A program made the position numbers and the translations under genes. A DNA stretch of 64,000 nucleotides. Source: Sphingomonas hengshuiensis (lineage in GTDB: Bacteria > Pseudomonadota > Alphaproteobacteria > Sphingomonadales > Sphingomonadaceae). Position 1 is the first letter of the stretch, and the number at the start of each line of letters is the position of its first letter. The stretch lies in the NCBI RefSeq assembly GCF_000935025.1, contig NZ_CP010836.1, positions 1,550,001 through 1,614,000 on the forward strand. The letters run 5' to 3'. Below the pieces are notes generated by a model that saw only the letters and a list, made by a program, of their open reading frames with translations, ran no database searches and was not told the DNA's origin. Below, piece by piece: positions 53,684 through 63,718 of this stretch.

Positions 53684-54940
53684 ATGCTGAAACTCGATCG
53701 TCGGCATCTGCTCGCCGGGGCTGCCGCATTCCCCTTGCTCGGCGTTTCCTCGCTGCTCCGCGCCGCCGAACCCGACCTCGCCGATCTTCAGGACCTGACC
53801 ACCGACGCGCAGCCGATCGGCGCCGACGAACGCCGTACCCGCATCGCTCGCGCGCAGGCGCTGATGCGCGCGCACGGGATCGGCGCGGTGCTGATCGAGC
53901 CGGGGTCGTCGCTGGTCTATTTCACCGGAGTCCGCTGGGGCCGCAGCGAGCGGCTGACCGCCGTGATCCTGCCGGTCGAGGGCGAACCGTGCATCGTCAC
54001 GCCGTTCTTCGAGGAGCCTTCGGTCCGCGAAAGCCTCGGCATCCCCGCCGAGGTCCGCGTGTGGCAGGAGGATCAGGACCCGCTTGCGGTCGTTGCGGGC
54101 TTCCTGCGCGATCGCAAGCTCGCCGCGCGCCCGATCGGCATCGAGGAAACCGTCCGCCATTTCGCCGTCGACGGCCTCGCCCGCGCGCTGCCCCGCGCCC
54201 GAATCGTCTCGGCCAATCCCGTCGTGCGCGGCTGCCGGATGATCAAGACCGCGCCCGAAATCGCGCTGATGCAACGCGCCACCGACGTCACGATCGCCGC
54301 CTATCGCTGGACCTATCCCCGCGTCGAAGCGGGCATGACCCCGGCGCAGATCGCCGCGCTGATGTCCGCCGCCACCCGCAAGCTGGGCGGCACCAACGAC
54401 TGGAACCTGATCCTGCTCGGCGAAGCCGCCGCCTATCCGCACGGATCGGGCAAGCCGCAAAAGGTCGTGCCCGGCGAAGTCGTGCTGATGGATTGCGGGT
54501 GCAGCGTCCAGGGCTATCAATCCGACGTCTCGCGCAGCTTCGTGTTCGGCACGCCCCGCGCGGAGCAGCGCAAGGTCTGGGACCAGGTCGCGCGCGGCCA
54601 GCAGATCGCGCTCGCGGCGGCGCGACTCGGCACGCCAGCGGGGGCGGTCGATGACGCGGTGCGCGGCTATTACACGTCGCTGGGCTATGGCCCCGACTAT
54701 CGGCTCCCCGGCCTGTCGCACCGCACCGGCCATGGCATCGGCATGGACGGGCACGAGCCGGTCAATCTGGTGCGCGGCGAGAAAACGCCGCTCGCGCCGG
54801 GCATGTGCTTCTCCAACGAACCCGGCCTCTATCTGCCCGGCAGCTTCGGCATCCGGCTGGAGGATTGTTTCCACATGACCGAAGCGGGGCCGAAATGGTT
54901 CAGCACGCCCCCGCGCTCGATCGACGCGCCGATGGGGTAG
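53684..54940 (+). CDS. Tat-exported M24 family metallopeptidase (Xaa-Pro aminopeptidase-like)
   Basis: The 418-residue protein opens with LDRRHLLAGAAAFPLLGVSS, a twin-arginine signal cleaved near LLRA. A creatinase N-domain is followed by the M24 pita-bread fold with the metal ligands: Asp in LMDCGCSVQG, Asp in YQSDVSR, His in TGHGIGMDGHEP, Glu in FSNEPGLYLPG and Glu in IRLEDCF. It should remove N-terminal residues from peptides in the periplasm, probably those with proline second. Confidence 0.9.
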   Translation: MLKLDRRHLLAGAAAFPLLGVSSLLRAAEPDLADLQDLTTDAQPIGADERRTRIARAQALMRAHGIGAVLIEPGSSLVYFTGVRWGRSERLTAVILPVEGEPCIVTPFFEEPSVRESLGIPAEVRVWQEDQDPLAVVAGFLRDRKLAARPIGIEETVRHFAVDGLARALPRARIVSANPVVRGCRMIKTAPEIALMQRATDVTIAAYRWTYPRVEAGMTPAQIAALMSAATRKLGGTNDWNLILLGEAAAYPHGSGKPQKVVPGEVVLMDCGCSVQGYQSDVSRSFVFGTPRAEQRKVWDQVARGQQIALAAARLGTPAGAVDDAVRGYYTSLGYGPDYRLPGLSHRTGHGIGMDGHEPVNLVRGEKTPLAPGMCFSNEPGLYLPGSFGIRLEDCFHMTEAGPKWFSTPPRSIDAPMG

Positions 54941-55258
54941 GGGGGCGCTGTCGGAGAAATCGCTTCAAATGTAGGATTTCGCCTGCTTCACTCGCGCCAT
55001 GGCTGCCGACACCCCGCCCGAATCGCCTGCCCCCGCCGCGCGCGCGTCGCGTCGGTGTCGCACAGGTGTCGCGTCACCGGCGCGTCGGCGGCGCCCGTAT
55101 GGCGCGCAACTGTCGCCTTCCGGTCGCTTCCCCGGCGCCAATCCGCCGCGTCGCGGGCGCGTCGGGCGGGGGACCCCCGTTTCGCCTAAACTTCATCAAT
55201 TAAGCGGGGTGCAACCGTTTCGCTTGAGTGACACGCCCGCCGCGCTTAAGTCGCTCCC
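54941..55258 (+). other. Intergenic region upstream of alaS, no gene seen
   Basis: This 318-base gap is very GC-rich with CGCGTCG-type runs. One short open frame (54999-55262) crosses the alaS start and has Arg/Pro-rich shadow composition, so I do not call it. A TTGAGT at about 55224 and CTTAAG 17 bases on could be promoter parts, but the match is poor. No T-box or palindrome stands out. Confidence 0.5.
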
Positions 55259-57922
55259 ATGACGTCCACCAACGATATTCGCCGCTCGTTCCTCGACTAT
55301 TTCGAGGGCCAGGGTCATGCCCGCGTCCCGTCCGCACCGCTCGTGCCGCACAATGATCCGACGCTCATGTTCGTCAATGCGGGCATGGTCCCGTTCAAGA
55401 ACGTGTTCACCGGCCTCGAATCGCGCCCCTATTCGACCGCGACGAGCTCGCAGAAATGCGTCCGCGCAGGCGGCAAGCATAACGACCTCGACAATGTCGG
55501 CTATACCGCGCGGCACCACACCTTCTTTGAAATGCTGGGCAATTTCTCGTTCGGCGATTATTTCAAGGAACAGGCGATCCATCATGCCTGGACGCTGCTG
55601 ACGCGCGAATGGGGGCTGTCGCCCGATCGGCTGACGATCACCGTCTATCACACCGACGACCAGGCATTCGATCTGTGGAAGAAGATCGCGGGCGTGCCCG
55701 AAAGCCGGATCATCCGCATCCCGACCAAGGATAATTTCTGGGCGATGGGCGCCGATGGCCCGTGCGGCCCGTGCTCGGAAATCTTCTACGATCATGGCGA
55801 CCATATCTGGGGCGGCCCGCCGGGATCGCCCGAGGAGGATGGCGACCGCTTCGTCGAGATCTGGAACCTCGTCTTCATGCAGTTCGTCCAGGCGGCGGAC
55901 CAGATCGTCGGCGACCTGCCGCGCCCCAGCATCGACACCGGCATGGGGCTGGAGCGGATCGCGGCGGTGATGCAGGGCGTCACCGACAATTACGATACCG
56001 ACACGTTCAAGGCGCTGATCGAGCAATCGGGCGCGCTGTCGGGCTCCTCGACCACCGGCGATAATCAGGCGAGCCACCGCGTGATCGCCGATCACCTCCG
56101 CGCTTCGGGCTTCCTCGTCGCCGACGGGGTGCTACCCGCCAATGAAGGCCGCGGCTATGTGCTGCGCCGGATCATGCGCCGCGCGATGCGCCACGCGCAT
56201 CTGCTCGGCGCGAAGGACCCGCTGATGCACCGGCTGGTGCCGTCGCTGGTCGCCGAAATGGGCGCCGCCTTCCCGGAACTGCTCCGCGCCCAGCCGCTGA
56301 TCGAGGCGACGTTGCTCCAGGAGGAGACCCGCTTCCGCCAGACGCTCGCCAACGGCCTGCGCCTGCTCGACGAGGCGACGCAGGGGCTGGCGGCGGGCGA
56401 TACGCTGCCCGGTGCGACCGCGTTCAAGCTCTATGACACGTTCGGTTTCCCTTATGATCTGACCGAGGACGCACTGCGCGCCCAGTCGATCGCGGTCGAC
56501 CGCGCCGGCTTCGACACTGCGATGGCCGAGCAGAAGCGCGCCGCCCGCGCTGCGTGGAAGGGGTCGGGCGAAAAGGCGTCGGACGAATTGTGGTTCGATA
56601 TCGCCGACGCGCTCGGCAGCACCGAATTCACCGGCTATTCGGGCACCGAGGGCGAGGGCCAGGTCGTCGCCATAGTCAAGGACGGTGCCCGCGTCGATCG
56701 CGCCGGGCCGGGCGAGAGCGTCGTGGTGCTGACCAACCAGACGCCATTCTATGGCGAGAGCGGTGGCCAGATGGGCGATGCGGGCACGATCACCAACGAA
56801 AAGGGGCTGATCGCGCAGGTCGACGACACGTCGAAGCCGCTGGGCCGCCTCCACGCGCACCAGACCCGGATCGAGGGTGGCGAACTCGCGGTCGGCGACA
56901 CCGTCAAGCTGAGCGTCGATGTCGAGCGCCGCGACCAGATCCGCGCCAATCACAGCGCGACGCACCTCCTCCACGCCGCGCTGCGCCACCGGCTCGGCGG
57001 GCATGTCTCGCAAAAGGGCAGCCTGGTCGCCGCCGACCGGCTGCGCTTCGATTTCTCGCACCCCTCGGCGCTGAGCCCCGCGGACATCGCGGTGATCGAG
57101 GCCGATGTGAACGCGCAGATTCGCCATAACGAAAGCGTCGGCACGCGGCTGATGACCCCCGACGACGCGATCGCGGCGGGTGCGATGGCGCTGTTCGGCG
57201 AGAAATATGGCGACGAGGTCCGCGTGCTCTCGATGGGGCGCGGAACCGACGTCTCCTATTCGGTCGAGCTGTGCGGCGGCACCCATGTCAATGCGACGGG
57301 AGACATCGCGCTGTTCAAGATTGTCTCCGAAAGCGCGGTATCGAGCGGGGTCCGCCGGATCGAGGCGCTGACCGGCGAGGCGGCGCGGCAATGGCTGGTC
57401 GCCCGCGACGAGCGGCTGCGCGAGGCGGCATCGGTGCTGCGCAGCGCCCCCGACGAAGTGCCGGCGCGCGTCGCGGCACTGGTCGAGGATCGCCGCAGGC
57501 TCGAGCGCGAGCTTGCCGATGCCAAGAAGGCGCTCGCAATGGGCGGCGGCGGTGGCGCTGCGGCGCCGGCGGGGCCGGAACTGGTCGGCGGGGTGAACTT
57601 CGTCGGTCAGGTGATCGACGGTCTCGATCCCAAGGCGCTGCGCGGCGCCGTGGACGAGGCCAAGGCGCGGATTGGTTCGGGCGTGGTCGCGTTGGTCGCG
57701 GTCAATGAAGGCCGCGCCTCGGTCGCGGTCGGTGTCACCGCCGACCTGATCCCGGCCCAGAGCGCCGTCGAGCTGGTCAAGCGCGCGGTTGCGGCGCTGG
57801 GCGGGCAGGGCGGCGGCGGTCGTCCCGACATGGCGCAGGGCGGCGGGCCCGAAGGCGACAAGGGCGCCGAGGCGCTGGCTGCGGTACGCGGGGCGCTCGC
57901 CGCGGAGACCGAAGCGGCCTGA
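55259..57922 (+). CDS. alaS: Alanyl-tRNA synthetase
   Basis: The 887-residue enzyme charges tRNA-Ala. [19 protein letters not shown] and [14 protein letters not shown] start the class II catalytic domain. The editing domain holds [12 protein letters not shown] and [11 protein letters not shown] (zinc ligands). The last 150 residues form the coiled-coil and C-Ala domain with Gly-rich [11 protein letters not shown]. The recA-alaS-icd neighbourhood is usual in the group; here several genes lie between. Confidence 0.97.
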   Translation: MTSTNDIRRSFLDYFEGQGHARVPSAPLVPHNDPTLMFVNAGMVPFKNVFTGLESRPYSTATSSQKCVRAGGKHNDLDNVGYTARHHTFFEMLGNFSFGDYFKEQAIHHAWTLLTREWGLSPDRLTITVYHTDDQAFDLWKKIAGVPESRIIRIPTKDNFWAMGADGPCGPCSEIFYDHGDHIWGGPPGSPEEDGDRFVEIWNLVFMQFVQAADQIVGDLPRPSIDTGMGLERIAAVMQGVTDNYDTDTFKALIEQSGALSGSSTTGDNQASHRVIADHLRASGFLVADGVLPANEGRGYVLRRIMRRAMRHAHLLGAKDPLMHRLVPSLVAEMGAAFPELLRAQPLIEATLLQEETRFRQTLANGLRLLDEATQGLAAGDTLPGATAFKLYDTFGFPYDLTEDALRAQSIAVDRAGFDTAMAEQKRAARAAWKGSGEKASDELWFDIADALGSTEFTGYSGTEGEGQVVAIVKDGARVDRAGPGESVVVLTNQTPFYGESGGQMGDAGTITNEKGLIAQVDDTSKPLGRLHAHQTRIEGGELAVGDTVKLSVDVERRDQIRANHSATHLLHAALRHRLGGHVSQKGSLVAADRLRFDFSHPSALSPADIAVIEADVNAQIRHNESVGTRLMTPDDAIAAGAMALFGEKYGDEVRVLSMGRGTDVSYSVELCGGTHVNATGDIALFKIVSESAVSSGVRRIEALTGEAARQWLVARDERLREAASVLRSAPDEVPARVAALVEDRRRLERELADAKKALAMGGGGGAAAPAGPELVGGVNFVGQVIDGLDPKALRGAVDEAKARIGSGVVALVAVNEGRASVAVGVTADLIPAQSAVELVKRAVAALGGQGGGGRPDMAQGGGPEGDKGAEALAAVRGALAAETEAA

Positions 57923-58011
57923 CCGGCGTTGATCCTGCGCAAGGGGCGGCGCGCGTACGGAGGCTATCGGCGTGTCGTGCCCCGCAGGTGGGGCGGTTTG
58001 GGGTATTCGCC

Positions 58012-58458
58012 ATGAAGCCGGTTCTGCTCGTCCTCGTCTCTGCTGCGGCCGTCTCGCTCTCCGCCTGCGGGTCACAACCGGCGGCGGAGCAGCCCTCGGC
58101 CACCGCCTCGCCGGTGGCGGCAGCGACCCCGGTCGCGCCTCCTCCAGCGGCGAAGACCGCGTCCGCCGCGCCCGCGCTCTTCGCCCAATGCGCGGTCTGC
58201 CACACCGCGACCAAGGACGGGAAAGCCGGAATCGGCCCGAATCTCTGGGGCACCGCGGGCCATCCGGCGGCGCAGAAACCCGGCTTCGCCTATTCGCCCG
58301 CGCTCAAGGCGGCGGGGCTGGTCTGGGACGATGCGACGCTCGACAAATGGCTGCAAAAGCCACAGGCGTTCGTCCCCGGCACCAAAATGGTCTTCGCAGG
58401 CGTACCCGACGCGGCAAAGCGCGCTGAGCTGATCGCCTATCTCAAGACGCTGGGGTAG
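58012..58458 (+). CDS. Lipoprotein cytochrome c (class I, c550-like)
   Basis: The 148-residue protein starts with a lipoprotein signal (AAAVSLSAC, Cys19), then an Ala/Pro-rich linker and one heme c domain: heme site CAVCH (Cys60, Cys63, His64), GPNLWGTAGHPAA, and distal Met in GTKMVFAG. It should carry electrons at the outer face of the inner membrane. It ends five bases from the convergent antiporter gene. Confidence 0.9.
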   Translation: MKPVLLVLVSAAAVSLSACGSQPAAEQPSATASPVAAATPVAPPPAAKTASAAPALFAQCAVCHTATKDGKAGIGPNLWGTAGHPAAQKPGFAYSPALKAAGLVWDDATLDKWLQKPQAFVPGTKMVFAGVPDAAKRAELIAYLKTLG

Positions 58459-58463
58459 CCGTG

Positions 58464-60239
58464 TCAGGCCGGCACGTCGCCACTGCGCAGCCGCCGGATG
58501 CGCGGCTCGCGGTCCAGCCCGCCGGCTTCCTTGATCGATTTGCGCATCTCGTCGCGCATGCCGTGGATCGATGCGATCACCGGGCCGACGGCGATTCCCA
58601 TGTCGACCAGCACCGCCTCGGAAAGCTGGAGCGAGCTTTCGAGCGTCTCGGGAACGGCATCGCTCACCCCGGCACGGTACAGTTCGGCGGCATGGTTGGC
58701 GTCGCGGGCCCGGGCGATGATCGGCAGGTCGGGCACCCAGCCGCGCACCCGCTTCGCCAGCCGCACCGTCAGCACCGGATCGTCCATCGTCAGCACCAGC
58801 GCCTTGGCATGGCCCAGCTTGAGCTGGTCGACCAGCTCGGTGCGCGTCACGTCGCCGAACAGCACCTTGTAGCCCTCGCGCCGGGCGGCGTTCACATTGT
58901 CGATATCGGCATCGACGCCCAGATAGGGCAGGCCGTGGCGGCGCAGCATGTCGGCGACGGTGCGCCCGACGCGGCCAAAGCCGATCACCACGGCACCCGG
59001 CCCGGCTTCGTCGATCGCGACGCTATGGTCCTCGTGCTTCGCCTGCCGATCGATCGCGCCGGAGATGACCTGCCCCGCCTTGGCGAGCAGCGGCGTCGCG
59101 GTCAGCCCGATCGCGGTCACCGTCGTCCAGAAGGCGGCGGTCGCCGGCAGGATCAGCCCCGCCGCACCCGCCACGCCCAGCACGATCAGCGTCGTCTCGG
59201 ACGGGCTCGCCATCAGCACCCCGGTTTCCGCCGCCACCCCGGTCCGCGCACCCGACAGCTTGAGCAGCCCGGTGGTGACCGCGGACTTGACCACCATCAC
59301 CAGCATCGTCGCGCCCAGCAGCGCCGCCCAGTTGCTCGCGACGAAGCCCAGGTCGAGCCGCATCCCGACGGTGATCAGGAACACGCCCAGCGCCAGCCCC
59401 TTGAACGGCGCCGTGATCGCTTCGACCTCACCGTGATATTCGGTCTCCGCGATCAGCAGCCCGGCGATCAGCGCGCCGACGATCGGCGACAGTCCCGCTG
59501 CGCTCGTCGCCAGGCTGGCCGCGATCACGACGAGCAGGCTGGCCGCCAGGAACAATTCGGGGCTCTTGGTCCGCGCCGCCTGCCCGAACATTCGGGGCAG
59601 CAGGAAGCGCCCGCCGATGAACAGGATCGCGACTGTGACCGCGCCATAGCCCAGCGTCCGCCCCAGCGAGATCCAGCCATCGGCGCTGGCATTGGGCGCC
59701 AGCGCACCGAGGGTGAAGATGATCGGGACCAGCGCCAGATCCTCGAACAACAGCATCGCAAACGCCGCGCGCCCCACCGCGCTCGTCGTCCCGGCGATCG
59801 GGAGCACCAGCGCAGTGGAGGAGAGCGAAAGCGCCAGGCCGAGCCCGATCGCGCCGCCGGTGCTCAGCCCGGTGGCGTACAGCACGGCCGCCAGCACCAG
59901 CCCCGCCCCGACAAGCTCGGCGGCGCCCACGCCGAACACCGCGGTGCGCATCGACCATAATCGCTTGAACGACAGCTCCAGCCCGATCGAGAACAGCAGC
60001 AGGATGATGCCGAACTCGGCGAACGGCTCGATCGAATGCGCGTCGGAAATCGTGATATAGTAGAGCCAGGGCTGCTGCCCGACGAGCGTGCCCAGGCCGA
60101 ACGGGCCGACCAGCACACCGACCAGGATGAACCCGATGATCGGGCTGATCCGAAACCGTGCGAACGCGGGAATGACAAGGCCCGCCGCGCCGAGAATGAC
60201 CAGCGCGTCGCTGAAGCCGCTATTGGATAAGGTAAGCAT
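58464..60239 (-). CDS. CPA2 family cation:proton antiporter with RCK domain
   Basis: The 591-residue protein has about 12 membrane segments (LVIPAFARFRISPIIGFILV, FGIILLLFSIGLELSF, SLSSTALVLP and LLFEDLALVPII are family motifs). A cytosolic RCK_N/TrkA-N domain follows at about residues 415-540, with a Rossmann GFGRVGRTVADML. This is the KefB/KefC type, exchanging K+ or Na+ for H+. No KefF/KefG-like ancillary gene is present. Confidence 0.93.
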   Translation of the reverse strand: MLTLSNSGFSDALVILGAAGLVIPAFARFRISPIIGFILVGVLVGPFGLGTLVGQQPWLYYITISDAHSIEPFAEFGIILLLFSIGLELSFKRLWSMRTAVFGVGAAELVGAGLVLAAVLYATGLSTGGAIGLGLALSLSSTALVLPIAGTTSAVGRAAFAMLLFEDLALVPIIFTLGALAPNASADGWISLGRTLGYGAVTVAILFIGGRFLLPRMFGQAARTKSPELFLAASLLVVIAASLATSAAGLSPIVGALIAGLLIAETEYHGEVEAITAPFKGLALGVFLITVGMRLDLGFVASNWAALLGATMLVMVVKSAVTTGLLKLSGARTGVAAETGVLMASPSETTLIVLGVAGAAGLILPATAAFWTTVTAIGLTATPLLAKAGQVISGAIDRQAKHEDHSVAIDEAGPGAVVIGFGRVGRTVADMLRRHGLPYLGVDADIDNVNAARREGYKVLFGDVTRTELVDQLKLGHAKALVLTMDDPVLTVRLAKRVRGWVPDLPIIARARDANHAAELYRAGVSDAVPETLESSLQLSEAVLVDMGIAVGPVIASIHGMRDEMRKSIKEAGGLDREPRIRRLRSGDVPA

Positions 60240-60281
60240 CGGGCGACAGCTTAGCCGCCGCCCGACGCCTTTGTCAGGTCT

Positions 60282-61502
60282 TTACTGCCAATTCGCCATT
60301 TCGGCTTCGAGATTGGCGCGGATCGCTTCGAAGAACTGCTCGGTGGTCATCCACGCCTGGTCCGGACCGATGAGCAGCGCCAGATCCTTGGTCATCTGGC
60401 CCTTCTCGACGGTCTCGATGCAGACGCGCTCGAGCGTCTCGGCAAAGCGGGTGACGTCGGGCGTGTTGTCGAACTTGCCGCGGAACGACAGGCCCTGGGT
60501 CCAGGCGAAGATCGACGCGATCGGATTGGTCGAGGTAGCCTTGCCCTGCTGGTGCATCCGATAGTGGCGCGTCACGGTGCCGTGCGCCGCTTCCGCTTCC
60601 ACCGTCTTGCCGTCGGGCGAGAGCAGCACCGAAGTCATCAGGCCCAGCGAGCCAAAGCCCTGCGCAACGGTGTCCGACTGGACGTCGCCGTCATAATTCT
60701 TGCAGGCCCAGACGAACTTGCCGCTCCACTTCAGCGCCGACGCGACCATGTCGTCGATCAGGCGATGTTCGTAGACGATGCCCGCTTCCTTGAACCGGTC
60801 GGCGAACTCCTCGTCAAATACCTGCTGGAACAGATCCTTGAAGCGACCGTCATAGGCCTTGAGGATGGTGTTCTTGGTCGACAGATAGAGCGGCCATTTG
60901 CGATCGAGCGCATAGTTCATGCTCGCCTTGGCGAAGTCGATGATCGACTGGTCGAGATTGTACATGCCCATCGCGACACCGGCGGCCGGGAAGTCGAACA
61001 CTTCGCGATCGATCTTCTCGCCATTCTCGCCTTCCCATACCAGGCGCAGCTTGCCGGGGCCGGGGACGAGGAAATCGGTCGCCTTATACTGGTCGCCAAA
61101 GGCGTGACGGCCAACGACGATGGGATCGGTCCAGCCGGGGACGAGGCGGGGGACGTTCTTGATCACGATCGGCTCGCGGAAGACGACGCCGCCCAGGATG
61201 TTGCGGATCGTGCCGTTGGGCGACTTCCACATCTGCTTGAGGCCGAATTCCTCGACCCGCGCCTCGTCCGGGGTGATCGTCGCGCACTTCACGCCGACGC
61301 CGTACTGCTGGATCGCCTTGGCCGAATCGATCGTGATCTGGTCGTTGGTCTCGTCGCGCTTCTCGACCGAAAGATCGTAATATTTGAGGTCGATATCGAG
61401 ATAGGGGAGAATCAGGCGCTCGCGGATCCACTGCCAGATGATCCGCGTCATTTCGTCGCCGTCGATTTCGACGACGGGCGTTGCAACCTTGATCTTCGCC
61501 AT
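60282..61502 (-). CDS. icd: NADP-dependent isocitrate dehydrogenase (eukaryotic-like type)
   Basis: The 406-residue enzyme makes 2-oxoglutarate in the TCA cycle. [19 protein letters not shown], then [20 protein letters not shown] (substrate Ser), the [12 protein letters not shown] metal site and [11 protein letters not shown] (NADP) are typical of the homodimeric subfamily shared with eukaryotes. It ends in [11 protein letters not shown]. Confidence 0.96.
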   Translation of the reverse strand: MAKIKVATPVVEIDGDEMTRIIWQWIRERLILPYLDIDLKYYDLSVEKRDETNDQITIDSAKAIQQYGVGVKCATITPDEARVEEFGLKQMWKSPNGTIRNILGGVVFREPIVIKNVPRLVPGWTDPIVVGRHAFGDQYKATDFLVPGPGKLRLVWEGENGEKIDREVFDFPAAGVAMGMYNLDQSIIDFAKASMNYALDRKWPLYLSTKNTILKAYDGRFKDLFQQVFDEEFADRFKEAGIVYEHRLIDDMVASALKWSGKFVWACKNYDGDVQSDTVAQGFGSLGLMTSVLLSPDGKTVEAEAAHGTVTRHYRMHQQGKATSTNPIASIFAWTQGLSFRGKFDNTPDVTRFAETLERVCIETVEKGQMTKDLALLIGPDQAWMTTEQFFEAIRANLEAEMANWQ

Positions 61503-61631
61503 ATGCTCGCTTTCCTGAAGGGGGAGATTTTCCCGAGCGTCTAGGAGAGTGGGGCAAGGGGATCAAGCCGCGCTGGCCATTATCCGCCGGGACGCCTAGG
61601 TCCGCGGCGGGCATGGTGTGGGGGGAAGCGC

Positions 61632-62921
61632 GTGGCCGGACAGCGGATCGTGATCGCCACCTACGGCTCCTACGGCGACCTCCACCCCTTTATCGCGCTG
61701 GCGCAGGCGCTGCGGGAGGCCGGGTTCGCGCCGGTGCTCGCCACCGTTGCCGAGTATCGCGAGCGAGTGGAGGCGGCATGGGTCGCGTTTCACCCGGTGC
61801 GGCCGTCGATGGCGGACCTCACCGGCGGCTCTGCGGAGGCCGAGACGCGGTTGGCAGAAGGGTTCGCCGCGGGCGGGGCGCGCTTCCTGGTCGACACGAT
61901 GATCTCGCCTTGGCTAGCGGAAACCCTCGCCGATCTCGATACGGTGATCGAAGGAGCGTCGCTGGTTGTCGCGAGCAGCTTTGGCGTCGCAGCTCGGATC
62001 GCGGCGGAACGGCGCGGCATCCCTGTGGTCACCATATTGCTGTCCCCGATGCTCCATTTTTCGGCGCACGAGCCGATCCATGCGCAGGAGGCGCCATGGT
62101 TGCCGCGCTTCCGGGCGCTGTTCGGGGTGCGCGCGACGCGGGCGGTGCTCGATCTGGGCAAGGCGCGACTGCGGCGCCAGCATCGCGCGATCAGCCGATT
62201 CCGCGTCGGGATCGGCCTGCCGCCGCTGAACGCGGATGCGATCATCGACGGGCCGTTGCGCGCCGATCTGGTCGCGTGCCTCTATTCGCCGCTGCTCGGG
62301 GCGTTGCCGGTCGACGCGGTGCCGGATGCGTTCATCGCCGGATACACCTTCTACGACGGTGCGGAGCCGATGCCGGCGGACCTCGAGGCGTTCCTCGACC
62401 ATGGGCCGCCGCCGATCGTCTTCTCGCTCGGGAGTTTCGCGGCGCATATGGGCACGCGTTTCTACCCGGCGAGCGCGCAGGCCGCACGTGCGCTCGGGCA
62501 GCGTGCAGTGCTTCTGGTCGCGCCCGACGATGTGGCGCGCGTGGCGGAGGCGGTCGGGGCCGACGCGGCGGTCCATGTCGCGGGCTATGTGCCGCATTCG
62601 CGCATCTTCCCGCGCGCGTCGGCAATCGTCCACCATGGCGGTGTCGGAACGGTGGGGCAGGCGCTGCGCGGCGGCGCCCCCCAACTCGTCGTGCCGTTTT
62701 GGGGCGACCAGTTCGACAATGCCGAACGGCTCGTCCGGCTCGGCGTCGCGCGGCGGCTGGACCACCGGCGCTATAGCGCGGCGCGACCGGAACAGGCGCT
62801 GGGGGCGTTGCTCGCTCCGGGTGCCGATTATCGGGCCAGGGCTGCCGCCGCCGGCGCCGAAGTCCGTGCGGAGGACGGCGCCGCGGCTACCGCCCGCCGG
62901 ATCGCGGCGCTGCTCGGCTAG
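61632..62921 (+). CDS. UGT/MGT-type glycosyltransferase (GT1 family)
   Basis: The 429-residue protein begins GQRIVIATYGSYGDLHPFIA, typical of GT-B enzymes that use nucleotide sugars. The donor site is HHGGVGTVGQALRGGAPQLV followed by PFWGDQFDNAERL. The acceptor is unknown; lipid or small-molecule glycosylation are both possible. The start is a GTG at 61632 with GGGGGAAG upstream. It lies convergent with the PmtA-like gene. Confidence 0.85.
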   Translation: MAGQRIVIATYGSYGDLHPFIALAQALREAGFAPVLATVAEYRERVEAAWVAFHPVRPSMADLTGGSAEAETRLAEGFAAGGARFLVDTMISPWLAETLADLDTVIEGASLVVASSFGVAARIAAERRGIPVVTILLSPMLHFSAHEPIHAQEAPWLPRFRALFGVRATRAVLDLGKARLRRQHRAISRFRVGIGLPPLNADAIIDGPLRADLVACLYSPLLGALPVDAVPDAFIAGYTFYDGAEPMPADLEAFLDHGPPPIVFSLGSFAAHMGTRFYPASAQAARALGQRAVLLVAPDDVARVAEAVGADAAVHVAGYVPHSRIFPRASAIVHHGGVGTVGQALRGGAPQLVVPFWGDQFDNAERLVRLGVARRLDHRRYSAARPEQALGALLAPGADYRARAAAAGAEVRAEDGAAATARRIAALLG

Positions 62922-62925
62922 CCGC

Positions 62926-63543
62926 TCAGTCCTTCCACGCCCACCAAAGCTGTGCGGGGGGCACGTTGCGCCACTCCATCGCATGATCGATGTTGCTGAA
63001 ATGCGGGGTGAGGAAGTTCTTCACCGAAGGGTTGTACTGATAGACCAGGAACGCGCCGCCCTCGCGCAGGATCGCGCGGGTTTCGGAGGCGATCTTGTCG
63101 CCCACGCCCGGCGGAAGCGTGGAGAAGGGGAGGCCCGATGCGATAAAGTCGGCATGCTCGAAGCCATGATCGTTGACGATCTGCTTCACGTCCGCCGCCG
63201 ACCCCAGCACCGCCGAAAAGCGCGGGTCCTCGATCGTCTGCTTCAGATAGCGGATGAAATCGGGGTTTGTGTCGATCACCACCAGCTTGCCGTCGGGCGC
63301 GAGGCGATCGAGAATCGGCTTGGAAAAGGTCCCGACTCCCGGGCCATACTCGACGAACAGCTTGCAATTGTCCCAATCGACTCGGTCGAGCACCTTCCGC
63401 ACGGTATATTGCGACGACGACACGATCGCCCCGACCATCACCGGATTCTTGACGAACCCCTTAAGGAACAGGCCGAAAGGCGACGGCGCGCGTTCGGCGC
63501 GATCACGGGCGCGGCGTTTGGAAGCTGCGGTCGATGCGGACAT
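62926..63543 (-). CDS. PmtA-like phospholipid N-methyltransferase
   Basis: The 205-residue protein is a class I SAM methyltransferase: motif I FVEYGPGVGTFSKPIL, acidic loop VVIDTNPDFI, and post-motif GLPFSTLPPGV. The sequence style (GPGVGTF, FIRYLKQ) resembles Rhodobacter/Agrobacterium PmtA, which methylates phosphatidylethanolamine. It is divergent from psd, the gene that makes its likely substrate, which supports the call. Not proven; a methyltransferase for another target is possible. Confidence 0.72.
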   Translation of the reverse strand: MSASTAASKRRARDRAERAPSPFGLFLKGFVKNPVMVGAIVSSSQYTVRKVLDRVDWDNCKLFVEYGPGVGTFSKPILDRLAPDGKLVVIDTNPDFIRYLKQTIEDPRFSAVLGSAADVKQIVNDHGFEHADFIASGLPFSTLPPGVGDKIASETRAILREGGAFLVYQYNPSVKNFLTPHFSNIDHAMEWRNVPPAQLWWAWKD

Positions 63544-63718
63544 GGGTTTCCCTGGAAATATGACGTTTCTGACAACGGCCTGCGCAAATTTGAACGAACA
63601 ATCAAGCGCAACGGTTGCACGCCTGCGGTAAAGCGTAGGGCATTCGCTTGCACGCAAGGCGCTATTTTGCATGCTGGCGCTCTAGGAAAGCGCGTCGCGT
63701 GCGGCTACACCGGGCGAC

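Noticed and set aside
54941..55258. A T-box or other riboswitch upstream of alaS
   Set aside because: No conserved T-box sequence or stem-loop series is visible, and such leaders are rare in alphaproteobacteria.
54999..55262. An 87-codon frame before alaS
   Set aside because: It overlaps the alaS start, has low-complexity Arg/Pro/Ala composition and no ribosome-binding site.
61503..61631. A tRNA gene in the icd-glycosyltransferase gap
   Set aside because: No cloverleaf, TTC box or acceptor stem pairing can be made; the same negative result holds for the other gaps I inspected.
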